This document shows, in pieces, positions 21,122 to 32,042 of a stretch of 64,000 nucleotides of DNA. Position 1 is the first letter of the stretch; the number at the start of each line of letters is the position of its first letter. Origin of the DNA: Boesenbergia rotunda (taxonomy: Eukaryota > Streptophyta > Magnoliopsida > Zingiberales > Zingiberaceae); NCBI GenBank assembly GCA_024364735.1, contig JAGFNQ010002599.1, forward strand, positions 62,001-126,000, in the 5' to 3' direction. A program made the translations under genes and the position numbers. The notes beneath the pieces were generated by a model, which had not been told where the DNA came from, did not search any database, and saw nothing but the letters and a program-made list of their open reading frames with translations.

Positions 21122-23360
21122 CTACAAGCGCCGCACTACCTGGTCAGCGATGATGGCATGGAATTCATTCGACTCTAGGAACCTCGCCTTGAAGTCTGCT
21201 TCAACCTCCTCAGAGCTAGAAGCTTTAGCAGCCCAAAGGGCACGAAGCTCGGCCTCAGCAGCCTCATGGGCGTGCTTTAGTTGTCCCAACTCGGCAGACA
21301 TCCTATCCTGATTGTCCATGGCCTCCCTGAGTCTGTCTGACATGGCTCATACCTCCGATCGAGCTTGGGCCAGGTCATCTTCCAGGGCAGATGCACGATC
21401 AGTGGCCAGCAGAAAGTCAGACTCCTTCTGGATAAGTTGTTGTACCTGATCTTGAACACGCACGTTCAGTCTCTCGGTCGATGCTGTTATAAGTCGGATG
21501 CCACCTGACAAACTCCTCTCTTGTATTCGAAGTTGATCCCTCTCCTGCGTCATCTGGAGTAGATCCTATGTAACAGCCATTGCTCTCTCAGACACCTGGC
21601 GTTCTCGGTGTCGGGAATTTTAAAGAGCCAATTTCTTGTCCTGCAAGGTATCCAATAGATGCTCTACCTTCGCCCGGAGGGCTCTGCTAACCCCCGCTCA
21701 TGATCAACTGTGTCCACGACTCTCAGGGCTTGGCAGGTCAAGGCTTCAACCTGGGGCCAGGAGTCCAAACCCCGGCCGGTTGTTAGGCAGTTTTCAGATG
21801 CCTGTCATTGCACCAAGAATTCAGATAGTATGCAAGAGAATACCCAATGCAATAGTAACTCATACCTTTAAAAGGGTCTCCCGGAGAGTGGTTAGCGGTC
21901 CAGCCGAGACATGTACGACTGCCCCTCCTGGGGACCTTAGCGGGTTATCCCGTCCCTCGGATGGCAGCGAGCCCCGACGAGGAGGAAGTCATTGAACAAC
22001 AGGAGTTTCCAGGGGCAGACTGAAGGGGCCATAATCGTCCTCCTCCGGGCTGGAAGTCCCCCCGGACAAGGCCCCCTCGATTGGAACTTCCTTCAATGTC
22101 ATGGGGGGAGGGGGGGGAGGATTGCATGGAAGCCTCCAATGCTGCATTCAACCTCTTTTTTAGGCGGTCAAGTTTCATCCGGTATTGGGTATGCAATACC
22201 CAATACCTCCTTACCCTTCAAAGCCCCAGTCGGGTCGATGGAGGGAAAGCTAGGTGCTGTGACGATCGTCTCCGGAGTTGCAACCGAAGGGATAGGAGAA
22301 GATGCAAGAACAGATGCTCCCCCCCCCCCTCGGATGTAGAAACAGTCTCCTCAGACACTGAGGGAAGAAGGTCGAGACCCTCGGAGCGCAGTTTTTTTCA
22401 TCTAGGACCCAAGCCCTTTGGAAGTCGCCTCTTCTGCCGACCAGCGGACTGGAGTGTTGAAGGGGCAGTGGGAGAGGAGGACCCCTCGCTAACCCCCTTT
22501 GGACGAACAACATCAACGGTCCCCTCCAAGGACTCGGCAGGGATAGGGGGTGCAGCGGGAACTGTCGGGGGAGGATTCAGCGCCTTCTTGTTGGCCTCTT
22601 CCCACTTGATAAGTCGTCTCATTACCTTGGCGAACATAACTTCCTCTACAATTGATAAACGAGGAAACATCAGTTAGAATTAACAGGCATTGATGAAAAC
22701 GACAAGCATACCAAGGCTGGGGTTGATTCGAGTCACTTTGGGGCTAAGGCCCACCCGGAATATAAGCTCCTCACTCTACACCAGCCCCAGGCCGCTGAAC
22801 GTCATCCTGGAGAGTATATTCCTAGCATGCTGGTACGCAAGACTCTGGAGAAACTCCCCTAAAGCAGGAGGAGTCGGGAGGGTCTTTATCCAGCGAAAAG
22901 AACTGAAGGGCAACGCGGGCATGCGAATGAAGAAGAACTTCTCCTTCCACTTTTTGTGCGAAGAAGGAAACCCTCCTAAAAACCAATGACATAGACGCGC
23001 TGAAAAACTAAAGACCCCTCTGGAACCGATTGGAACAAAGAAAGAATGAAAAAGGTTAGGGGTCAGGGTGAGGTTAAAAAGCTTGAAGATAATATACACC
23101 CCTCCTATCTGAGCGAAGGTATTAGGAGCCATCTGGTGAAGGGGAATATCAAAGTAGGTGGCTATATTCATAAAGAAGGGGAGGATGGGGAAACAGAATC
23201 CTGACTCCATTTGCCCCAGGAAGAGGGTCGACAAGCCTGCGGGAGGCTCTACTGACGTCTGGTCTAGCCCGGGGACAACCAACGTCATCTCAGCTGGGAT
23301 GCTGTAAGCCTTGATGACCGCCTGCAGAGCCTCCGGTCTCACTCTCGAAAAAATAGACAT
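21122..23360 (-). pseudogene. Antisense ORF of Tat element ('putative gypsy type transposon' domain plus coiled coil), spliced, decayed
   Basis: From 23360 leftward the first exon encodes MSIFSRVRPEALQAVIKAY, FDIPLHQMAPNTFAQIGG, LFNLTLTPNLFHSFF and HKKWKEKFFFIR, the pattern of the plant 'putative gypsy type transposon' domain found as an antisense ORF in Tat elements. A TAG interrupts at 22776. A GTATGC...TTGTAG intron (22646-22711) then joins in frame to EEVMFAKVMRRLIKWEE and a Pro-rich linker. Further left, 21347-21553 and 21122-21343 encode Leu/Glu/Gln-rich coiled coils (for example MSAELGQLKHAHEAAEAELR) in shifted frames. Transcription opposite to gag is the lineage hallmark. Confidence 0.65.
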
Positions 23361-23964
23361 ACCATTCCGTCCAGTAACTTTCCATGATCCTTAAGGGGAG
23401 AGACAAGGAGGAGACAAACTACTTACGTGCAAAAGAGTCCTTAGAGAAGAAGAAGACGACGTGATGCACCCAACCACGAAGTCAGAAGTTGGTCGAATGT
23501 CCTCGCTTTCCCTTCTTATACCCTGGAAGTCGTCTGCATGGACGCAATAGGGAAGCGGCACGTGGAAAGCAAGAAACCGCTGCATCAGTGTTGCCCCAGA
23601 AGCAATTGCTTGACTTGAGCCAGCTATAGCGGCGCACGTCGGTAAGAAGTCGAGGAGATGACCGTTGAAGCACGTGGCGACGAGGCATTCGCAGAAGTAG
23701 TCACCATCAAAGAGCGTCATGCTCCTTTATAACAGAGGGACAGATATCATTACGGTACGTCGAAAGCCACATAAATCCTTCGGGAAGGATAAAACTAAGG
23801 AGAAATTTCCTAGGGGCTTGGCACAACCCCCTAAGGGTCCCGGGCAACTACTAAAAGGAACGGTAATGGGTGCGAGGACCCGCAGGAACTCAGCATCTTC
23901 ATCATCACACTGGTCCGATTAGTCAGCCACACTTCCTTCGATCAGACTTGAGGGGAGAGACTTG

Positions 23965-24249
23965 TGATAGCGTTGAATAGCCCGTGGCAGACACGTATGA
24001 TGAAGAAGCTTGGTGGTAAAATACAACGGATCTTAGTGACTCCTTTTTCAGAGCCCTCGAGACACTCTCGGGAAGGGGAGCCTCTAGGCCCCCCCTCGGG
24101 AGACAAGTCTTGGGGAGTCAACCAAAAGATCCCTCCCAGGATCACCCTGGGAGGTGGGGTCCGGAGACTACCTTGAGAGCTATAACGTCCGCGATCACCC
24201 AGGCCAAAAGACCCCGAGACCACCTCGGGGAAGCGGAGCCCGAGCTACC
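23965..24249 (+). mobile_element. Tat 3' LTR, left part, with polypurine tract before it
   Basis: It starts TGATAGCGTTGAATAGCCCG and parallels 15484 onward. GAGGGGAGAGA just upstream (about 23950-23960) is a suitable polypurine tract. The LTR is cut at CTACC (24245-24249) by the Angela-like Copia insertion. Confidence 0.75.
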
Positions 24250-26733
24250 TGTTGGGACCGGGTGCATGTCGACAAGGATACGAGTTCGTAAAATTTAAAA
24301 TTTTTACGTGCAGCGGAAGAATTTGCATAAAATAATTTCCTAAATTATTTTAACTTCGTATCTAGCATGCAACCTTATGGTGTGTTGACATAATCATAAA
24401 ATAAAACTTTGCGGAATAGTAAACTAATTTACCAAGTACCTCGCGTAACTTGACGTAAGGGACGAGATCCAACCGTAGCGTCCCTTGGAAGCTTCGCCTC
24501 TATTCGCGTCCACGCCGAGTTCTCTTCGGGATGACTTCGCAAAGTCACGAGTTTTGTGCCGACGAAAACTACTAGATTCTTGGAAGGCACAACTAAGAAG
24601 ATCAAGAGAGGAGTTAGGAAACTAACCACCAAGAACGGAATCGAATTCCGAGAGAGAGGGAGATGTGATCCACTTCTTCTTCTTCTTGGTTGGTTTCTTC
24701 TTCTCCTTGTTTGCTCACGCCAACCTCTAGGAGAGGTGTGATTTGCGCCGGCCCTAGATAGGAAGAAGGTGGCCGGCCTTAGGTGGAAGAAGGTGGCCGG
24801 CCCTAGGTCTTCTAGTGGGCGCCGGCCCTAATGGGAAGGAGAAGAGGAGAATAGAAGAGAGAGAGGGAGAGCTCCAATAATAATCTCTTGATTACTCAAT
24901 TGAAATTAAGGGCTAGCCTTTGGTTCCTTTATATAGTAGCAACTCCTTTGCTAAGTCTCCCTCTAAACCGAATTAACGAATTAACGAATTAGTTATAAGA
25001 AATTTATCTTATAAATTTTCTTATTGCTTATTCCGTTTAAGCCTAATCTTATTATAACCATTTATAATAAAACAAATTAGTTATCATAAGAAATTTATCT
25101 ATAAATTTTCTTATGAATTTTATTATAACTAACTTTATAATAAAATAATTATTTATCATAAGAAATTTATCCATAAATTCTTATGAATTAATTTCGTTTA
25201 AACCAAGTCTTTATTATAAACTAATTTATAATAAAAACTAATTCTTCTTCTCTTTAAATTATGGAATAAATTTTATAAGAAATTTATAAACTTTCTTATT
25301 ATGAAAAATCAATTCATAATTGATTTTATAAAATTAAAATAAACCAATTCATGGATTATTTTAATCTTCCATAAAAGAATAAATTTCTATAAATTTATTT
25401 ATATAAATTTCTTTATACAAATTTATTTATCCATAATTATAAAATAAATCGGCTTGATTTATCTTATTAATTAAACCAAATAAATTGATTTTTCCCTTTA
25501 ATGGCCGGCCACCACAAGGAGGGTTAATACCCTCTTTGGCCGGCCAAACCGACCCGAACCGATCGCGAATTAAACTCATTTAATTCGCCCAAAAAGCCTT
25601 CAAAAGACTTAGCCATTTTAGTTCCTTGCGCCTCTGACTAACTCAGATTCGACTTATTTCTCTTGATCGGAAAATCCAATTTTCAACTCGTTTTAAATCC
25701 CTCGGATTACTCGTAGTGCGTGTGACTAAATAGGCTTTCGATTTATGTTGGCCGTCTATAATTAACTAATTATAGAACGATCATGAGTGGCACCTAGTAG
25801 TACATCATGATCCCCAATTAATCGAAAGATCAACGGTTTGACCTCAGAAGAAATTATTCTGAAACCCTTCAGCAGCTCTAATGAATCGTGCCCCATTCCC
25901 TTCACCACCTTATACCCACTTGGTTCAGGACACGGTCTATGGTGTCAGTCCCCACTAGGCTGACTACGTCACACCTAGCCCAAGTAATGTCTTACTCGTC
26001 CTTTGGATTTCTAATTACTCTCATGTATTTTAGAGACTCTCACTCTAAACATGATATGCTCTGGCCAGAGGCTTTGAGTAACAATCCGACGATAGGCCTG
26101 GGTATACATCTCCTCGCAAGGAGTGGTGAATCCTTTGTAGGCTGTTCAAACATCTTCGGGCACTTCGGCTTATACCCGATCATCCTGGGTCCACACCTCC
26201 TTGGAGATGCTTGCTTAAGATGTCAAAGTATAAGTCTCCATGACCAAGATGACTTGAACACCGCAAGTCAAAGGAACATCGCACTTAAGCCGCAGTAAGA
26301 TCTTCATTGACATATCTACATGTAGATTCCCATATGAAGTCTTACAGCTAGTCACTCCAATGAACTAGTTCCCTTAACTAGCATCCATGTTTATCTCCGG
26401 ACATCCCAATGTCACCAGCCAGTGAGAATCAGCTGATTAGAGAATAACCCATGCTAGTCTCAACAGAATTGATAGTGTCCGTTTTTATCAATTCATCGAC
26501 TAGGGATATTTTCAATACTTCACATTTGCGCATTTAGAGATAATCACTAGTTGTGATCTCATCACAAATTCTCTTATGCTGTGAGTTGTATTGCGGACAT
26601 TCAGTAGATGAGTTTAAGATCCCAATCAAATACACAAGCATGTATACTCAAATAGTGAATTATCATTTATTAATATAAATGTTTTACAATCATAAGGCGA
26701 TTGCCTTAGGACACTTCTCTCATATCACTAACA
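24250..26733 (-). repeat. 3' LTR of the Angela-like element
   Basis: 2484 bp. It contains a TATA box (TATATAAA on minus, about 24926-24933) and a cluster of GGCCGGCC or CGCCGGCCC motifs at 24743-24830, with two more near 25502 and 25540. A 136-codon open frame inside it recurs in the other LTR and is not a gene. Compared with its partner it shows many one-base gaps in A/T runs. Confidence 0.92.
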
Positions 26734-26747
26734 AACTCCCACTTGGC

Positions 26748-28052
26748 CTAATGCCAATCGCTACGGTATCCAATACCACAGGCTCTAACATGACCCTCAA
26801 ACTTGCTTTGAGGCAAGGCCTTAGTTAAAGGATCCGCTATATTCCTTTCAGTGGGAACTCTCTCAATTTGTATGTCATTCCTACTTATAATCTCTCTGAT
26901 CAGATGATAGCGGCGAAGCACGTGTTTGGATCGCTGATGAGACCTTGGTTCCTTTGCTTGTGCAATAGCTCCATTGTTGTCGCAGTAAACCGGCACTGCA
27001 TCATCAATGGTTGGAACCACACCAAGTTCGGAGACAAACTTCTTGATCCAGACTGCTTCCTTTGCTGCTTCCGAAGCTGCGATATATTCCGCTTCCGTGG
27101 TGGAATCCGCTACGGTGTCTTGTTTGGAACTTTTCCAACTTACTGCGCCTCCATTCAAAGTAAATACGTATCCAGACTGTGATTTGGAGTCATCCTTATC
27201 TGTCTGGAAACTGGCATCTGTATACCCACGTATTACCATATCTCCTTCTCCATATATTAGGAACACATCCTTAGTTCTTCTTAAGTACTTAAGGATTGTC
27301 TTAACAGCCGCCCAGTGATCCATTCCTGGATCCGACTGGTATCTGCTTGTGACGCTCAAAGCATACGATACATCAGGCCTAGTACATAACATAGCATACA
27401 TGATAGATCCTATCGCGGATGCATAGGGAATCTTATTCATGCAAATCCTCTCGTCTTCTGTGCGCGGACACATAGACTTTGAAAGGTTGATCCCATGCCT
27501 AATGGGAAGGTAACCTTTCTTGGATTCCGACATGCTAAACCTTTTTAGCACTCGGTCTATATATGTAGACTGCGAAAGACCAAGCAACCGTTTTGATCTA
27601 TCTCTATAGATTCTAATCCCAAGGATATAGGTTGCTTCTCCCAGGTCTTTCATGGAGAAAGTTTTGGATAACCAAATTTTAACTGTCTGTAAGACTGAAA
27701 TATCGTTTCCTATAAGTAAGATGTCGTCGACATATAATACTAGGAATACGACTGCACTCCCACTAACCTTCTTGTACACACAAGGTTCGTCAGGATTTTG
27801 TGAGAAATCAAACTTTTTGATTGTCTCATCAAAACGGATGTTCCAGCTCCTAGATGCTTGCTTCAGTCCATATATGGATCGTCGAAGCTTGCATACCTTG
27901 GTTTTATCAACCGATGTGAAACCTTCAGGCTGTATCATGTATACGTCCTCAAGCAGGTTTCCGTTAAGGAAAGCTGTTTTCACATCCATTTGCCAAATCT
28001 CATAATCATAATGAGCTGCTATGGCTAGGAGCATCCGAATGGATTTAAGCAT
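26748..28052 (-). pseudogene. Copia reverse transcriptase and RNase H segment
   Basis: 434 uninterrupted codons. RT motifs: QMDVKTAFLNGNL, EGFTSVDKTKVCKLRRSIYG, LKQASRSWN and the catalytic YVDD. The connection has KDLGEATYILGIRI and YASAIGSIMYAMLCTRPDVS, typical of Angela/Tork elements. The RNase H residues are visible as YTDASF, TTEAEY and YCDNNGA, and the C-terminus has ADPLTKAL. The domain looks intact, but its link to integrase is out of frame at 28090-28110, so it could not be made as part of the polyprotein unless the sequence there is wrong. Confidence 0.9.
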
Positions 28053-28080
28053 AGCTACTGGCGAATAGGTTTCGTCATAA

Positions 28081-29545
28081 TCAATTCCTTGTTTTGACGA
28101 TATCCTTTGCCACTAATCTAGCCTTAAAGGTAACAACATTACCTTCCATGTCGGTTTTCTTCTTGAAAACCCACTTGCACCCTATGGGTTTAATCCCTTC
28201 AGGTGGGTTAACCAAGTCCCATACTTGATTTTCGTACATGGAATCCATTTCCGACTTCATGGCTTCAAGCCATTTGTCCCTTTCTGAACTTTTCAGAACA
28301 TCTTCATAACTGATAGGTTCGTCATCGCCAATGAGCAACACGTCGTTCGATTCACTTACGAGAAATCCGTATCTCTCTGGAATGTTGCGTGTCCTATCAG
28401 ACCTACGAAGAGGTGGTGTAGTTTTAGGTTCAACTGATAGCTCATCATTATGAATTATCGGTTGTGGGCCTAGACTCGGTGTCTCTGTAATGTCTATTGG
28501 AGTTTCTTGAACTTCATCAAGTTCAATGCCACTCCCACTGTTTTCTTGTAAAAGAAATTCTTTTTCTAGAAATACAGCATGCCTTGAAACAAACACCTTT
28601 TGTTCCAAGGGATGATAGAATTGGTAACCCTTCGTTTCCTTAGGGTATCCAATAAATAGACATTTATCAGACTTAGCATCCAATTTGTCTGATACAACCC
28701 GCTTCACATAAGCAGGACAACCCCATATCTTAAGGTGAGTTAAGTGAGGTTTCTTACTATTCCAAATCTCATATGGAGTAGTAGAGACTACCTTGGTCGG
28801 GACTCTGTTTAATAAATAAACAGCTGTCTTAAGTGCATAACCCCAAAAGGATTTTGGAAAAGTTGCATGATTCATCATAGACCTAACCATGTCCATCACG
28901 GTTCGGTTTCGCCTCGCAGATACACCATTATGCTGTGGTGTATACGGCGGAGTCCATTGGGATAATATCCCATTGTCCCTTAGATAATCTTGAAACTCTT
29001 GACTTAAGTATTCACCACCCCGATCGGATCGAAGTATTTTAATACTTTTGCCAAGTTGTTTCTCTACTTCATTTCTGAACTCTTTGAACTTTTCAAAAGC
29101 TTCAGATTTGTGTTTCATCAAGAACACATACCCGAATCGTGAGTGATCATCGATAAAGGTGATGAAGTAGCTATAGCCTCCTTGTGCAGAGTTGACATTG
29201 GTCCACATACATCGGTATGTATTAGACCAAGCAACTCTCCCACTGGATTACCTTTTCCGGAAAAGGGTAATTTGGTCATTTTGCCTTTTAAGCACGATTC
29301 GCATGTATCAAATGAACCGGGTTCAAATGATTCCAAATTCCACATCGGTGTAATTCGGTCATGCGTTTCTTACTTATATGGCCAAGACGACAGTGCCACG
29401 TGTAGGAGTCTATTCGATTATCTATTCGAGCACGTTTATTGCTAACTTCGATATTGAAAACGTCACTGGATAAATCTAACGTGTAGATGCATTGCACAAA
29501 GTTCCATTCCCATAAAGAACGCCATTTAAAGTTATGTAACAACAA
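28081..29545 (-). pseudogene. Copia integrase segment, catalytic Glu replaced by Ala
   Basis: The GAG-pre-integrase zinc-binding piece (YTWHCRLGHISKKRM...CGIWN, 29288-29545) and the segment CESCLKGKMTKLPFSG...IHTDVCGPM (29118-29345) lie in different frames before the core (28081-29208). The core has FIDDHSRFGYVF, SDRGGEYLSQEF and PQHNGVSARRNRT. The first catalytic Asp is in HTDVCGP and the second in SDRGGEY. The residue 36 positions after that Asp, normally Glu of the D-D-35-E triad, is Ala (GCG). The C-terminal part has the Copia linker LRRSDRTRNIPERYGF and the RT start WLEAMKSEMDSMYENQVW. Confidence 0.87.
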
Positions 29546-30347
29546 TTGTTACTAAAGTTAAATGGTAACCCTTTTCATTCAAGCATGAAATAGATACAAT
29601 GTTCTTTATTAATGAAGGTACAAAATAGCAATTATCCAATTCTAAGACAAGTCCAGTCGGGAGCTTTAGCAAATAAGTTCCGATGGCAATAGCAACCTTT
29701 GCTCCATTTCCAACTCTCAAATTCGCTTCTCCCTTGACGAGTCTTTTTCTATTCCTTAGCCCCTGTATGTCATTACATATATGTGAGCCACACCCAGTAT
29801 CAAGTACCCAGGTATTTGAGGAAATAGAGTGACATTCAATAACGAAGATGCCTAAAGAAGATGGGGCATCGGATGCCTTCTTCTTCAAGGACTCAAGATA
29901 AATCTTGCAGTTTCTTCGCCAGTGACCTTCTTTGCCACATTGATGGCAAGTGTCTTTTTGGGTTTTTTCAGTCTTTTTGGCCTTTTTCTTCTTTCCCTTA
30001 TTCTGTTCTTTGGGCTTCCTCTTAGAACCTTTCTTCGAGGAACCAACTAACAGTCTTGTCTTCTGTTCTTTAGGCTTCCTCTTAGAACCTTTCTTTGAGG
30101 AACCAACTAACAGTATTGTCTTCTGATCCTGCTTTACAGAAGGCTCTACAGTCTTCAGCAGGTTGAGCAACTCAGGAAACTGGTCTGGAGTTGCATTTTC
30201 AGAAGGACGTTTGGGAAGTTGATCTTCACGGACATAAGCAGGCTTTTCAGCCTTAAGGACTATCCTCAGGTTTCTAAGCCAGTCCATGAAGTTCGGCCCA
30301 GTCAGTTTATTGGTGTCCAAAATGGAACGCAAGTTTATGTAAGACAT
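29532..30347 (-). pseudogene. Copia gag-protease, internally deleted
   Basis: 271 codons. The N-terminus SYINLRSILDTNKLTGPNF...WLRNLRIVL is Angela-type gag, but most of the capsid region is missing. After about 50 residues it jumps to a Lys-rich region with a 60-bp tandem duplication (LLVGSSKKGSKRKPKEQ twice). Then come the zinc knuckle CHQCGKEGHWRRNC and the protease with WVLDTGCGSHIC (catalytic D-T-G) and LVLELDNCYFVPSLIKNIVS. A gag this short is unlikely to assemble particles. Confidence 0.85.
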
Positions 30348-32028
30348 GATCGAGTGATTATCCTAGAAATACAAATTGAGATTATGTGAGAAGATTGATT
30401 AAATAAATTAAATCCTATTTATTTTACGAATTGAATCACCCTTATTATCAATTCGGGAGATCGTAGGAACATCTCCAAATAGGTTGATATCCAACCATAG
30501 ATAAGATCCACCATGGCTGTGGCCATCAAGTTTTTCTTAGCTATGAAGGTAGGTAATAATACCGATTACACATCACATATATGTAACTATCACATTATGC
30601 TATCAACTAATTGAATGTTTGCATAAATCATTGGGTTGTTAACTCATTAACAAGTATGTATCATTATACATAGCACCCAACTGCACCTCTCTTTACATCG
30701 ACCTTGGCTGTGGCACAACAAATCGATGCTCCAAGCTTAAGGCTGACCCATTAATCAAGAAATAGTTTTAACATGGTTGGAGCTCATTCAACCGCTTAGT
30801 CAGGCTTGGATGTGTCCAACAACCAAAACTAATGATTGACCTCTGACTCGAACTATATTATTCATAAACTAATTCCATGGTTTGAACATGTTGAGGTTCA
30901 AGTCGGGCATGGATGTGTCCATCAACCCAAGCGAGAAACAAAACTCCGATTCTAACCATATTAATGGAAGGTGTTGGCCTTAATATTTTGTAAGGGGTTT
31001 TGGGTCTCATTCTTTTAAGCACATTCATGACATAAAATTATGTCATGACTAACGATTTCCTTAATAAAGTATGTATGTGACTTAATTTATCAAGTCTCAT
31101 GAATTAAATTAGGAACCGGATTTCCTAATCATAATTTCATACTTTATTAAAGGAATTGTTTTGGGAAACAATTTCCTAAATTGTCATAATTAATTTCGGA
31201 AATAATATGTTCAAGACTTTGATTTCTCTAAATCAAATCTTATTAAATTAAGAGACAAATCCCTTAATTCAACCACATATTATTTTCATGAAAATCTCAT
31301 TTAAGAAACTCTATAGGAAACCATTTTCCTAATTAATTTTGGAGACAACAATATGTAAGAGCATCACCTCTTAAACATATTTTATTCATGAATTTAATTA
31401 ATTACAACAAATTATTTTCTAAGGGTGGCTCCCCGAGGCTCAGATACCCAAAGAAAAAGGAATGTGTTGTAAATCCAATTGGACGGCTCCCCGAGGCTCA
31501 ATCCAATCAAACATGACAATTTCAATTAAAATTGGGAAATTAAATTACAACAACTAACTTTAAATTGGACGGCTCCCCGAGACTCAATCCAAAATAAAGA
31601 ATTTTGTTGTCAATTTAAAAACCAATTCAAATTTAATTGTCAATTAATTGTCCATGAATTTGTCTAGACTTTCTTGAAAGAAAGTGCCCAAAATTGCGAG
31701 ATTTCGAAAATTGATTTTCAGAATAATTGCAAGTTTCCGGTACAAAGAAAACTTACATATTTCCAAAATTAGAAAATTTCTAAAATAGAAAAATTTCCAA
31801 AATTGGAAAGTTTCCAAAGATGGGAAGTTTCGAAATTATTATAAACTTTCAGAAAATAGAAAATTTCAAACGTTTGCGAAATTTCATGAGGATTTCCAAA
31901 CTTTGAAATTCCTAAATTTAAAATTTATTATAATTTGAAAGTTTCCATAATTGAAAAAAAAATTTCGAAATTGAGATCATGACAAAGTTTTCCACAAAAC
32001 AATTATTTGATTAAGTCGAACACTAACC
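30348..32028 (-). other. Leader region of the Angela-like element
   Basis: 1.68 kb between PBS and gag with no coding potential. It carries three GGCTCCCCGAGGCTCA-type copies (near 31424, 31482 and 31570) and a TTTCCAAAATTGGAAA-rich tract at 31730-31960. Confidence 0.7.
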
Positions 32029-32041
32029 GGCTCTGATACCA
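32029..32041 (-). promoter_or_regulatory. Primer-binding site of the Angela-like element
   Basis: The minus strand reads TGGTATCAGAGCC, complementary to initiator tRNA-Met, one base from the LTR end. Confidence 0.9.
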
Positions 32042-32042
32042 C

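Noticed and set aside
25888..26298. 136-codon open frame, repeated identically at 33686-34096
   Set aside because: It lies within both Angela-like LTRs and is duplicated only because the LTR is. No recognisable protein features.
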